The notes: generated from the letters alone by a model not told the origin. A DNA stretch of 30,235 nucleotides from Parcubacteria group bacterium GW2011_GWC1_41_7 (GCA_000997465.1 LCBW01000007.1:1-30235), one strand, 5' to 3'. Counted from the stretch's first letter, positions 21,273 through 28,760 are shown. A program made the numbers and translations.

Positions 21273-22046
21273 ATGTCAAAATATTACACATCCCAAAGGA
21301 CCAAAAATATTTTTGATCCGAAATCTTCGGAACCTTTTAAATTAAGCAGAAGCAGAATTGATACATTTTTAAATTGCCCGCGATGTTTTTATATTGACAG
21401 AAGATTGGGGGTTGATCGCCCGCCGGGATATCCTTTTGCGCTTAATTCAGCAGTTGACGCACTTTTAAAAAAAGAATTTGACGTGCACCGTGCGGCAAAG
21501 ACACAGCATCCTTTAATGAAAACATATGGTGTTGATGCAGTACCTTTTCAGCACCCGAAGATGGATGAGTGGAGAGAAAATTTTAAAGGCGTGCAATACC
21601 ACGATACAAAATTCAATTTCATATTAACAGGAGCCATTGATGATATTTGGATAAACGCAAAAAAACAACTTTGGATCGTTGATTACAAATCAACGTCAAA
21701 ATCAGACGAAGTGAACTTAGACGCCAGTTGGCAAATCGGATATAAAAGGCAGGTTGAATTTTATCAGTGGTTACTTAGAAAAAATGGATTTTCCGTGTCG
21801 GATACCGCATATTTTGTGTATTGCAACGGGAATGCTGATGCGCATGCATTTGATGGAAAACTAGAATTTAACGTGAAAATTATTCCCTATCAGGGCAGTG
21901 ACGCATGGGTTGAAAAAACCCTTGCAGATATAAAAACATGTCTTTTGTCTGATGTATTGCCGGCCGCAGGAAATGAGTGCGATTATTGTGCGTATCGAGA
22001 GGCGGCGCTGAATGTATTAGGCGGCAGGAAACAAACTCTTTTTTAA
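21273..22046 (+). CDS. PD-(D/E)XK nuclease of the RecB/Cas4 type
   Basis: A 257-residue nuclease-fold protein. GAIDDIW (Asp123/124), then WIVDYKST (Asp137, Lys139) form the PD-(D/E)XK core, and RQVEFYQW (Gln160...Tyr164) is the QxxxY motif of the RecB group. An N-terminal CPRC (Cys35, Cys38) and a C-terminal CDYC (Cys236, Cys239) could hold an iron-sulfur cluster or zinc, as in Cas4 and AddB, but the 2+2 spacing differs from the usual 1+3. No cas gene or helicase is nearby, so it is a stand-alone enzyme, perhaps for DNA repair or recombination. Its start is immediately after the previous stop. Confidence 0.75.
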   Translation: MSKYYTSQRTKNIFDPKSSEPFKLSRSRIDTFLNCPRCFYIDRRLGVDRPPGYPFALNSAVDALLKKEFDVHRAAKTQHPLMKTYGVDAVPFQHPKMDEWRENFKGVQYHDTKFNFILTGAIDDIWINAKKQLWIVDYKSTSKSDEVNLDASWQIGYKRQVEFYQWLLRKNGFSVSDTAYFVYCNGNADAHAFDGKLEFNVKIIPYQGSDAWVEKTLADIKTCLLSDVLPAAGNECDYCAYREAALNVLGGRKQTLF

Positions 22047-22099
22047 ATACTGTTAAAACTACACTATCGCTTCAGATAATGATGTATTGTTGAGTGTGC

Positions 22100-22105
22100 T
22101 ATAAT
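22100..22105 (+). promoter_or_regulatory. -10 box upstream of the GIY-YIG-like gene
   Basis: TATAAT, 81 nt before ATG 22187. An AAGGA sequence lies 3 nt before that ATG. No -35 box is clear. Confidence 0.3.
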
Positions 22106-22186
22106 ATAAAAGATAAAGTTCTTTTTGTTTTTTGCACACTTGGGATATTTTATGAAGGGGGTCGTTATTGACTACTTGTAAGGATC

Positions 22187-22573
22187 ATGAAACCCGTACA
22201 TGAGCCTGTATTGGCCTACGGGCCATACGCCTTAGACGTAGAAACGATTCATGCTGTCGTGCTAAAAAAAACACCTGGAATTTTCGTGTTGGGACGAAAA
22301 AGCGAAAAAAATTTTATCCCAGCGTATATCGGGAGATCAGATTTGGATATTGGTATGCGTTTGCAGCAATATACGAAAAGTAATTTCGATGTATTTATGT
22401 TTGATTATGTTCCAACTTCAAAATCGGCATTTTTTTCTGAATGTACCCTGTATCATACCTTAGGAGGAGAAGAGGGAAAATTAGAAAATACCGCGCATCC
22501 GCACCCACCTGTATTTTCAAAATGGCAATGTCCGCTATGTTCAATTTTTTGGGATCTTGACGATTATAATTAA
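22187..22573 (+). CDS. GIY-YIG-like small protein with CPLC end
   Basis: A 128-residue protein. PGIF (31-33), YIGRS (47-51), Arg58 and SECTLYH with Glu85 follow the order of the GIY-YIG nuclease core (GIY, YIG, Arg, Glu); Asn101 could be the final conserved residue. The C-terminus has CPLC (115-118) and an acidic end (WDLDDYN), giving a possible zinc knuckle. GIY-YIG domains cut DNA in repair, restriction and homing enzymes. The match is only at motif level, so the call is moderate. It sits beside another nuclease gene on the same strand. Confidence 0.5.
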   Translation: MKPVHEPVLAYGPYALDVETIHAVVLKKTPGIFVLGRKSEKNFIPAYIGRSDLDIGMRLQQYTKSNFDVFMFDYVPTSKSAFFSECTLYHTLGGEEGKLENTAHPHPPVFSKWQCPLCSIFWDLDDYN

Positions 22574-22695
22574 CGCGTATAATCTAAGATAATTATTTCA
22601 AGGGCGATATGTATAGAGAAAGTCACAATCTTGTTTTGTAAGGTTGTGGAAGCGGTTTACCGATATTCGTGGATGCCGCGTATATAAAGGGAGTT

Positions 22696-23478
22696 ATGGA
22701 TAATCAAAATCAAAGCATCAAGCAGGTTGCCTTTATTGTGGCAATTGTTATGATGCTCTCGTTTGCGTATGCCGCATATTCGTACGTACGATCATACGGT
22801 CAGTCAGTATACCCGAATCGTGCATTTACTGTTCAGGCAGAGGGAAAAGCAGTTGTGGTTCCAGATGTTGCTCAATTTTCCTTTGGAGTGTTAACTCAAG
22901 GGGGGAAAGATCTTGCAACTTTGCAAGAGACAAATACAAAGTCAGTCAATAAGATCATAGAATATCTTAAGTCAAAAAAAGTTGACGCAAAAGATATCAC
23001 AACGCAGGGATATTCATTGACTCCGCGCTATCAGTATATTCAGTGCTTTAAGGCGCCTTGTCCTCCTACAAGTATTGTGGGATATGAGATCAATCAAAGC
23101 GTCAGTGTAAAGATTCGAGATTTTACGCTTATTGGAGAGTTACTTTCAGGAGTAGTAAAAAATGGCGCAAATAATGTCTCTCAGATGAGCTTTACGCTTG
23201 ATAATCCAGATAGTGCGCAAAACGAAGCACGTGCGCAGGCTCTTGAAAAAGCAAAAGCAAAAGCGCAAAGTATTGCAAAAGCGGGAGGATTTCGCGTAGG
23301 GCAGCTTTTGTCAATTGATGAATCATTTCAACCCGTTTCACCCTATGCGTATGGCATGGGAGGAAGTGAGCGCATGATGACTTTAGATGCCGCAAAAAGC
23401 ATTGCGTCTACTCCAACCATTGAACCGGGATCACAAGAAGTGAAGGTTCAAGTATATGTACGTTACGCAATAAGATAG
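22696..23478 (+). CDS. SIMPL (DUF541) domain protein
   Basis: A 260-residue membrane-anchored protein from ATG 22696, which has AAGGGAG upstream; the in-frame start at 22669 is less likely. Residues 12-33 are the anchor. The SIMPL domain covers the rest: FTVQAEGKAVVVPDVAQF, then GYSLTPRYQY, GYEINQSVSVKIRD, and ALEKAKAKAQSIAKAGGFRVGQLLSI. The family (mouse SIMPL, bacterial BP26) forms channel-like oligomers; the bacterial function is uncertain. CFKAPCPP in the middle is an unusual Cys pair. A 26-nt hairpin (CACAATCTT...AAGGTTGTG) lies before it near 22623-22648. Confidence 0.75.
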   Translation: MDNQNQSIKQVAFIVAIVMMLSFAYAAYSYVRSYGQSVYPNRAFTVQAEGKAVVVPDVAQFSFGVLTQGGKDLATLQETNTKSVNKIIEYLKSKKVDAKDITTQGYSLTPRYQYIQCFKAPCPPTSIVGYEINQSVSVKIRDFTLIGELLSGVVKNGANNVSQMSFTLDNPDSAQNEARAQALEKAKAKAQSIAKAGGFRVGQLLSIDESFQPVSPYAYGMGGSERMMTLDAAKSIASTPTIEPGSQEVKVQVYVRYAIR

Positions 23479-23480
23479 CT

Positions 23481-23641
23481 GCGGTGTTGGCGAAATGCGA
23501 AGCAATTCGCAATAAGCCGCAAGCGAGCGTTGCAAAGCAATGCGAGCGCACCTGTAGCGCCTACAAGAATATCATGCGCAACATTGTGCGCTTACAGAAA
23601 AAATCACCAGTGCCCCAAGTAATGCTGTTTGGGGCACTGGT
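23481..23641 (+). repeat. Palindrome-rich stretch between the SIMPL and membrane-protein genes
   Basis: Hairpin GCGAAATGC-gaa-GCAATTCGC sits between GCGG and CCGC arms, then GCGTTGC-aaa-GCAATGC, then ACCTGTAGCGC, which is also present at 13248-13258. ACCAGTGCCCCAA (23606-23618) and its perfect complement (23629-23641) make a 13-bp stem with a 10-nt loop. The last stem overlaps the start of the next reading frame. Confidence 0.5.
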
Positions 23642-23966
23642 AATTGGTATAGGAATTTTTTTATGGTATGGATTGTCAATTGTGCGCGATAAGAAAACAG
23701 AGGTGCTGAAAGAAACTGAAATTTCAGGTATTATAAGCGATATGGTTGTATCTGCGCGAATCATTACCATTCAGACAAAAAATGAGAGAATTATATTTTT
23801 AGCTATTCCAAGCGATGTGCAAGTGTTTAACGAAGACAAAAGAGAAGTAAACCTTAATTACCTTTCTGTCGGTATCTTAATAAGCGCAAGGGGGACATTT
23901 TTATCAGATAAATCATTTCAGCCGCGCGCACTATATGTTCAGAAGCAAAATAAAAACGAAGAATAA
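23574..23966 (+). CDS. Small membrane-anchored protein
   Basis: A 130-residue protein from ATG 23574; the frame is open from GTG 23484, but that part is a palindromic non-coding stretch. ATG 23622, inside the loop of a 13-bp hairpin, is another possible start. One membrane helix (about 14-36: VMLFGALVIGIGIFLWYG) is followed by an outside beta-rich domain (GIISDMVVSARIITIQTKNERIIFLAIP ... GILISARGTFL), reminiscent of small OB-like folds. No family recognised. It ends 7 nt before the endonuclease IV gene. Confidence 0.55.
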   Translation: MRNIVRLQKKSPVPQVMLFGALVIGIGIFLWYGLSIVRDKKTEVLKETEISGIISDMVVSARIITIQTKNERIIFLAIPSDVQVFNEDKREVNLNYLSVGILISARGTFLSDKSFQPRALYVQKQNKNEE

Positions 23967-23973
23967 TCACATA

Positions 23974-24822
23974 ATGGAAAAAAATCTGTGTATTGGGGCG
24001 CATGTGGGAGTTTCGGGGGGATTACAGAGTGCTCTTAATCGAGCAGTTTCAATTGGAGCGCAGTGTATTCAAATTTTTGGATCATCTCCGCAGCAGTGGA
24101 AAGTAACGTATCCTAAAAAGGAACACGTTGATATTTTTTTAAAAAAAAGAAAAGAAACAGGTATCGAGAAGGTGTATCTGCATGCGGCGTATATTGCAAA
24201 TCTTGCAAGCGGAAATCCAGAAACACGAAAAAAATCTTTAGAAAATTTAAAAGGGCATTTTGAAATCGCGCATATTTTACAAGCGCAAGGATTAATTTTT
24301 CATATTGGATCGCATACAAAAATAGAGCGGGAAAAGGGAATTGATTTTGTGGTAAAAGGGGTAAAGGAAATTTTAAAATCAGTAAAGGGAGGGACGCATA
24401 TTATTTTGGAAAATTCATCTGGGGGAGGTGGAAAATTAGGAGATACACTTGAGGAGATAGGAGTCATCTATAAAAAAATAAACTCCCGGCGAGTTCGCGT
24501 GTGTATTGATACAGCTCATGCCTTTGAGGCGGGGATTATCGATTACACTCCGCAAGGCATAAAGAAATTTTTTGACGCATGCGATACCTATATAGGAATA
24601 GAAAATATTTCGGTATTGCATGTTAATGATTCCAAAACTCAAAAAGGGTCGTATCATGACCGCCATGAAAATATTGGAAGAGGAGAGATTGGACTGACAG
24701 GATTTCAAAATTTAGCGCAAGAAAAGCGAGTGTGGAATATGGATTTGCTTTTGGAAGTACCGGGATTTGAAGGCGTGGGACCTGATAAAAAAAATATAGA
24801 AATACTGAGGTCTTGTTTTTGA
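23974..24822 (+). CDS. nfo: Deoxyribonuclease IV (AP endonuclease)
   Basis: A 282-residue protein, close to the 285 of E. coli Nfo. It cuts the backbone 5' to abasic sites in base-excision repair, using three zinc ions. The TIM-barrel motifs are all here: GAHVGVSGG, HAAYIANLAS, FHIGSH, ILENSSGGG (Glu ligand), VCIDTAHAFEAG, LHVNDSK, YHDRHENIGRG and LLLEVPG. ATG 23974 is chosen; an in-frame start at 23935 would overlap the previous gene. No LexA-type site was seen before it. Confidence 0.93.
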   Translation: MEKNLCIGAHVGVSGGLQSALNRAVSIGAQCIQIFGSSPQQWKVTYPKKEHVDIFLKKRKETGIEKVYLHAAYIANLASGNPETRKKSLENLKGHFEIAHILQAQGLIFHIGSHTKIEREKGIDFVVKGVKEILKSVKGGTHIILENSSGGGGKLGDTLEEIGVIYKKINSRRVRVCIDTAHAFEAGIIDYTPQGIKKFFDACDTYIGIENISVLHVNDSKTQKGSYHDRHENIGRGEIGLTGFQNLAQEKRVWNMDLLLEVPGFEGVGPDKKNIEILRSCF

Positions 24823-24865
24823 TATACTATATATAGCAGTCAATTTCACAAAAAGGAGGATGGTT

Positions 24866-25018
24866 GTGGCTGAAAAGCGCGTTGAACCGACATACCGGCC
24901 CGAGTGGCAGGAGCGTCTTATCATGACGGCGGTAATCGTCGTTGTGTTGGGCATTGGCGTTGGCCTGCTGGGACTGGTGATCAGGTTCCTTGATTACATT
25001 CCGGCTTCCTTGTCATGA
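24866..25018 (+). CDS. Tiny membrane protein (GC-rich gene)
   Basis: A 50-residue protein from GTG 24866, 6 nt after AAAAGGAGG (ATG 24860 is also possible but overlaps that site). A charged start (VAEKRVEPTYRPEWQERLI) is followed by one membrane helix (MTAVIVVVLGIGVGLLGLVIRF) and a short tail. It is GC-rich, has a strong ribosome site and is followed by a cloverleaf element. No family recognised. It resembles a small membrane subunit or regulator; function unknown. Confidence 0.65.
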   Translation: MAEKRVEPTYRPEWQERLIMTAVIVVVLGIGVGLLGLVIRFLDYIPASLS

Positions 25019-25020
25019 TA

Positions 25021-25152
25021 CGCGGCGCCAAGATGTATCGCTACGCGATATCATCGCTGCGTTCGCAAAGCGAACGCAGCAAATGCACGCCGCTTTGGGC
25101 ACTTGCAGGCCTTCGGGTCTGCGTTTGCGGCACCTCATCGGCGCCGCGTTTT
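25021..25152 (+). repeat. Cloverleaf palindromic element, copy 3 (compound)
   Basis: CGCGGCGCC (25021-25029), hairpin GAT-n-TATCGC-tac-GCGATA-n-ATC (25032-25055), hairpin GCTGCGTTCGC-aaa-GCGAACGCAGC (25056-25080, perfect 11-bp stem) and CGCCGC (25088-25093). An appended part adds a hairpin GCAGGCC...GGTCTGC (25105-25122) and GCGGCACC-tcatc-GGCGCCGC (25127-25147) with a T-run. So the copy has two outer stems in a row and serves as the 3' end of the tiny membrane gene. Confidence 0.75.
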
Positions 25153-25171
25153 AAAAAAGAGAAGAAGATAC

Positions 25172-25200
25172 TTGACTTTATATATAAAAATGTGTACAAT
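25172..25200 (+). promoter_or_regulatory. Promoter of the cdaA-like gene
   Basis: TTGACT (25172-25177), 17 nt and TACAAT (25195-25200), with ATG 25229 about 28 nt farther. A good sigma-70-type promoter, lying just after the cloverleaf element. Confidence 0.65.
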
Positions 25201-25228
25201 ATAATAATTCTTTTTCTTTCATAATCAC

Positions 25229-26348
25229 ATGCTTACCTCGTCTATTCATACTGTGTTGTCGTCTTGGGGATTCATTTTTTCCCATATGGGCGCGCAGGAA
25301 ATTATTGATATCTTATTGACCTCTGTATTGTTTTTCGGAGTACTTTTTTTATTGACTAAAACAAAATCCATTCCGGTTATGATGGGAGTTGCAATGGTTG
25401 TGCTGTTGTATGGCATTGCATTGCAGTTGCATTTTTCGCTTACCCTTCGCATTTTGCAATCGTTTATTGGTGCGTTGATTGTTATTTTAGCTATTGTATT
25501 TCAGCAAGAATTGCGCCGCCTTTTTTGGCTTATTGGACTTTTAGGCGTAAAAGGACATAGAGTATTTTTATCGCACAAAGGCATTGATACACTGACCGAC
25601 AGTTTATGGGAGTTGGCTCAAAAAAAAGTAGGAGCCCTTATTATTCTTCCCGGAAAAGAGTCCATTGAACAGTATCAAAAAGTTCAGTGTGTATGTACCG
25701 ATTTCAAAACAGACAGAGGCGTTGAAAAACTATGGATCTAGGCATCGTGCGGCACTCGGACTTTCTGAAAAAACCGACGCACTACTCATTGTAGTGTCTG
25801 AGGAAAAGGGAACTGTTTCTTTGGCGCGCGTAGGAGAATTGACTCTTATACAAGACAGCGCAGAGTTGATTGTGCGTTTGGAAGAATTTTTTGCAGAAAA
25901 TGCAAAACGAACAAAACAAAAAAGAACAATGAGGTCATTTTTACCATCTCGCCAGCATATGATACTTGCCGCAGGATCACTCACATGCGCATTGATTGCA
26001 TGGTTTTTATTCAGTTTCCCGCAAAGTGGTATGATTCAGCGAACCTTGAATGCGCCGATTGAATTTGCAAATGTTTCAGGTAGCGCAGTAGTGGAAAATA
26101 TTCGTCCACAAATCATAAGTATTACGCTTTCAGGAAAGGCAAAAGATTTCGAGGTATTTGATCCAAGGGCCCTGAAGGTTTCAATTGACGCAAAAGATAT
26201 TAAGACGCTTGGTCCATATCGCATAAAAATAGTTGAACAATTTGTGGATTATCCAAATGGATTGTCGCTAGAAGCCATATCTCCGCAGTACGTACGATTT
26301 TCTCTTAGTAAAAAAATAGCAGTTCCTCAGGAGCAAAATTCTCACTAA
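25229..26348 (+). pseudogene. CdaA-YbbR fusion (diadenylate cyclase) with internal deletion
   Basis: Two overlapping frames make one gene. The first (25229-25741) encodes three membrane helices, the helix FQQELRRLFW and KVGALIILPGKESIEQY, the start of a CdaA diadenylate-cyclase domain. The second (frame +1; from about 25680 to 26348) resumes at KKFSVYVPISKQ, continues with NYGSRHRAALGLSEKTD and VVSEEKGTVSLA, then a membrane helix and a YbbR/CdaR-like domain (about 26040-26320). Missing is the block of roughly 40 residues that carries the LHDGA motif and the preceding SSELLxxIF segment. As the Asp of DGA is needed for c-di-AMP synthesis, the product would be inactive even if the frames were joined. 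Fusion of the cyclase to its YbbR regulator in one chain is itself unusual. Real decay and assembly error are both possible. Confidence 0.75.
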
Positions 26349-26403
26349 AATTTTGCGAAGGGCGTTTTACGCAAAAAAATAGGAAATTGATGCGCGGAGC
26401 ATG

Positions 26404-26409
26404 TATAAT
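26404..26409 (+). promoter_or_regulatory. -10 box for the LOG-family gene
   Basis: TATAAT 9 nt before ATG 26419. It overlaps the earlier in-frame ATG at 26401, so that start is unlikely. The layout suggests a leaderless mRNA. Confidence 0.5.
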
Positions 26410-26418
26410 CTTATTATT

Positions 26419-27123
26419 ATGGATATGAAAAAAGAACAAAACGCGGAAGACAAAATCCCTATTTCTGATTTGCGCATCGAAAAAGGCCTCAAGTCACATC
26501 CGCACGAAGTTTCTCCGTGGAGAATTTTCAAAATTATGGCAGAGTTTGTGTCAGGTTTTGAATTTTTAAGGCGATTTGATAGAACTGTTTCATTTTTTGG
26601 CTCAGCGCGGTGCAGCTTAGAGCATGAAATGTATCAAGAGGCAACAAAACTGGCAAAAAAACTTTCTGAAAACGGCTTTACGATCGTAACCGGAGGAGGA
26701 CCCGGAGTAATGGAAGCCGCAAATAAGGGAGCATACGAAGTAGGGGGAAGATCGGTAGGGCTTAATATCCAACTTCCGAGTGAACAGCGCTCTAATCCAT
26801 TTGTTAAAGATTCAGAATTTTTCAGTTATTTTTTTACTCGAAAGGTGATGCTGTCGTTTGCGTCAGAAGCGTACGTTTTTTTCCCGGGAGGATTCGGAAC
26901 CTTGGATGAGCTTTTTGAAATGATAACCCTCATACAAACGAAAAAAATTTATCCTGTTCCGGTTATGTTGGTAGGAAAGGATTATTGGCAACCGCTTCTT
27001 CAGTGGATTGAAAAAACAGTATACGAAGGAAATCAGGCAATCAATAAAGAGGATATGGAAATTTATCACCTTGTGGATACTGCAGACGAGGCCTTTGTGC
27101 TCCTTCAAAAACTGCTCTCGTAA
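26419..27123 (+). CDS. LOG-family (TIGR00730-type) nucleotide hydrolase-like protein
   Basis: A 234-residue Rossmann-fold protein. VSFFGSARCS, TGGGPGVMEAANKGAYEVGG (nucleotide site) and the signature PGGFGTLDELFE are present. The family includes LOG enzymes that release cytokinin bases from nucleoside monophosphates; in most bacteria the true substrate is uncertain, so a nucleotide 5'-monophosphate N-glycosidase is a fair general call. The N-terminal 45 residues are longer than in the smallest members. ATG 26419 is chosen because of the -10 box directly before it; ATG 26425 is also possible. Confidence 0.8.
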   Translation: MDMKKEQNAEDKIPISDLRIEKGLKSHPHEVSPWRIFKIMAEFVSGFEFLRRFDRTVSFFGSARCSLEHEMYQEATKLAKKLSENGFTIVTGGGPGVMEAANKGAYEVGGRSVGLNIQLPSEQRSNPFVKDSEFFSYFFTRKVMLSFASEAYVFFPGGFGTLDELFEMITLIQTKKIYPVPVMLVGKDYWQPLLQWIEKTVYEGNQAINKEDMEIYHLVDTADEAFVLLQKLLS

Positions 27124-27150
27124 AATTTTTTAGGGAGTTATTATACGTAC

Positions 27151-27293
27151 CTGCATATATTCATTTTAAGAACCGGATGTCGTCTCATTCCGGCGATGAG
27201 ACGCATCCTCGTCTCTCACGCTTGCAACTCCTCATTTTATTCGGAGACCAAGCTTGCAAGCGTTCCGAGGCGTTCTTGCGATGAATATATGTA
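27151..27293 (+). ncRNA. Structured RNA candidate, copy 3
   Basis: The outer stem CATATATTCAT (27154-27164) pairs with ATGAATATATG (27281-27291), then AAGAAC with GTTCTT (27272-27277). Inside are the hairpin GGATG-t-CGTCTCAT-n7-ATGAGACG-CATCC, CCTCG with CGAGG, GTC-n-CTCC...GGAG-AC and, across it, CGCTTGCAA with TTGCAAGCG, a 9-bp pseudoknot. Shared blocks with copies 1 and 2: GAACC, CCTCGTCTCTC (with copy 1), GACCAAGC (with copy 2). It lies 111 nt before the DsbA-like ATG, upstream of that gene's -10 box. Confidence 0.6.
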
Positions 27294-27355
27294 GCTCATT
27301 TGGTATAGTTCAACGTTTAATGTATGTAAAAAAATAAACAGCATGAATAGTATTG

Positions 27356-27361
27356 TATAAT
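27356..27361 (+). promoter_or_regulatory. -10 box for the DsbA-like gene
   Basis: TATAAT preceded by TTG, 42 nt before ATG 27404. No clear -35 box. Confidence 0.4.
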
Positions 27362-27403
27362 CTTTTCAGTCGCATATTTATTATTTTATATAAGGTAAAA
27401 ACC

Positions 27404-28168
27404 ATGGAAGCAGAGAAAAAAAATCTTATCCCGAGTGCAGTAGTAGTTATGTTTTTAGTTGTAGGGGGAGTATTTGTGCTTGGAAAAATTGATATTTCAA
27501 AAGAAAATAAAAAAGACAATACTGAAGATTCTGCAATCACACAGCAACTGGAACTGCTTAAAGGCATGCGTCCGATATCAGCAGAGGATCATATCTTGGG
27601 TAATCCAAATGCTCCGATAAAAATTATCGAATATTCTGATTTTGAGTGTCCGTTTTGCAAAACATTTCATCAAACTATGAATCAGATTGTCAAAGAATAT
27701 GGAGCTGGTGGACAAGTTGCGTGGGTATATCGCCATTTTCCTCTTGACAATATTCATTCCAAAGCAGACAAGGAAGCTGAAGCATCAGAGTGCGCGGCAG
27801 AACTTGGTGGTAATGAGGCATTTTGGGCATACACGGAAAAAATATTTGAAGTCACTCCATCAAACAACGGCCTTGATCCTGCGTTCTTGCCGCAAATTGC
27901 AAAAGAAATAGGTTTGAACCAAGAGAAGTTTAAAGAGTGCTTGAATTCAGGAAAGTACACCGCAAAAGTGGAAGCTGACTATCAAAATGGATTATCTATT
28001 GGAGTAGAGGGGACGCCATTTTCCGTTATTGCGCTCTCAAGCGGAAAGATGTTTCCCATAGAAGGATCACAACCTTACGAGCAGATAAAGGGAATTGTAG
28101 AGCTTTTTTTGCAACAGATTGCGCCCGCGGGCTCAACTATTCCGCTGGGAACAACTACGGAGGAGTAA
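27404..28168 (+). CDS. Membrane-anchored DsbA-like thiol oxidoreductase
   Basis: A 254-residue protein from ATG 27404; the earlier in-frame ATG at 27353 precedes the -10 box. Residues 8-27 anchor it. The thioredoxin fold starts near GNPNAPIKIIEYSDFECPFC with the active site Cys82-Pro-Phe-Cys85. A helical insertion (about 115-200) follows, and the cis-Pro loop is VEGTPFSVI. This is the DsbA/BdbD-like group (thioredoxin_4) that forms disulfides outside the cell; the many Cys-rich exported proteins in this window could be its clients (inference). The Ser/Thr/Pro end is short. Intact. Confidence 0.85.
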   Translation: MEAEKKNLIPSAVVVMFLVVGGVFVLGKIDISKENKKDNTEDSAITQQLELLKGMRPISAEDHILGNPNAPIKIIEYSDFECPFCKTFHQTMNQIVKEYGAGGQVAWVYRHFPLDNIHSKADKEAEASECAAELGGNEAFWAYTEKIFEVTPSNNGLDPAFLPQIAKEIGLNQEKFKECLNSGKYTAKVEADYQNGLSIGVEGTPFSVIALSSGKMFPIEGSQPYEQIKGIVELFLQQIAPAGSTIPLGTTTEE

Positions 28169-28191
28169 GTGAAAAGGAAATAGATTGGATT

Positions 28192-28219
28192 TCGGCCGCG
28201 GTTTTAAAACCGCGGCCGA
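28192..28219. repeat. 28-bp perfect palindrome
   Basis: TCGGCCGCGGTTTT and its exact complement meet without a loop, 23 nt after the DsbA-like stop and just before the next gene's -10-like TATAGT (28225-28230). It lacks a T-run, so it could be a protein site, part of a promoter, or a terminator in both directions. Confidence 0.6.
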
Positions 28220-28277
28220 TGTGTTATAGTGAAAAGGCGTAAGGTTAGCACACTAAAATAAAAAAGGAGTAAAGGGC

Positions 28278-28655
28278 GTGAGAAAGACGCACAGAGAGCG
28301 TTTCGAAGAAGAGTGGGCGCAGAGCAAGCTGGAGAATCCGGTGGCAACTGCAATCTTCCACCTGAAATCAGCAGATGATGCTGAGGCGTTCCAACGGTGG
28401 GCTGTCGAAAAGCCATGGATCACTGGCGAGTTCAAGGTGTTCAGCCGGCTCGTGATGACACGTATTCCGCATGAACTGGTCGGAGAATTGCTAAGCGAGC
28501 TGGAAAAGGTACAGCACGAGGGGAGCTGCCCTGCGTGGCTGGAATTGGTGCTTGTCTCGCCAGCAACTCCAAGTGACTGCGCACGCCTCTACATCTTCGC
28601 TCCGCTTCGTCAGCGCTCCGCGACATCCCGCGCAGAAGGTTGTGGGGCATTATAG
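28278..28655 (+). CDS. Orphan soluble protein (GC-rich gene)
   Basis: A 125-residue protein from GTG 28278, which follows an AAAAAGGAG site. The first 90 residues look like a compact alpha/beta fold (PVATAIFHLKSADDAEAFQRW, EFKVFSRLVMTRIP, ELVGELLSELEKVQ); Cys90 (GSCPAWLE) is central. The last 25 residues (LRQRSATSRAEGCGAL) are encoded by hairpin-rich DNA and may be read-through into the repeat. No family recognised. GC-rich codons set it apart from the flanking genes. Confidence 0.6.
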   Translation: MRKTHRERFEEEWAQSKLENPVATAIFHLKSADDAEAFQRWAVEKPWITGEFKVFSRLVMTRIPHELVGELLSELEKVQHEGSCPAWLELVLVSPATPSDCARLYIFAPLRQRSATSRAEGCGAL

Positions 28656-28760
28656 CATAGCCCCTTCTGCGGCGCCGTGAAACGCTGCAGACCCTTCGGC
28701 TACAACTAGCGACATTCCTTCGGAACGTCGTGGGGCACCGTCGTTGCTTCGCAATACGGT
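28630..28760 (+). repeat. Array of short hairpins before the cloverleaf element
   Basis: In order: GCAGAAGG...GGGGC with GCCCC-TTCTGC across the stop of the GC-rich gene; CGAC-att-CC-ttc-GG-aac-GTCG; ACCGT-n-TGC-ttc-GCA-n-ACGGT. Several have TTCG-type loops. No gene is seen here. Confidence 0.45.

Noticed and set aside
21273..22046. Cas4 of a CRISPR system
   Set aside because: The fold and cysteines are similar, but there is no cas1, cas2, other cas gene or repeat array in the window.
23484..23573. N-terminal extension of the small membrane protein from GTG 23484
   Set aside because: The extra 30 residues are encoded by hairpin-rich DNA with no ribosome site and do not look like a protein segment.
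26401..26418. Earlier ATG for the LOG-family gene
   Set aside because: A TATAAT box overlaps it at 26404-26409, so it would lie upstream of the transcription start.
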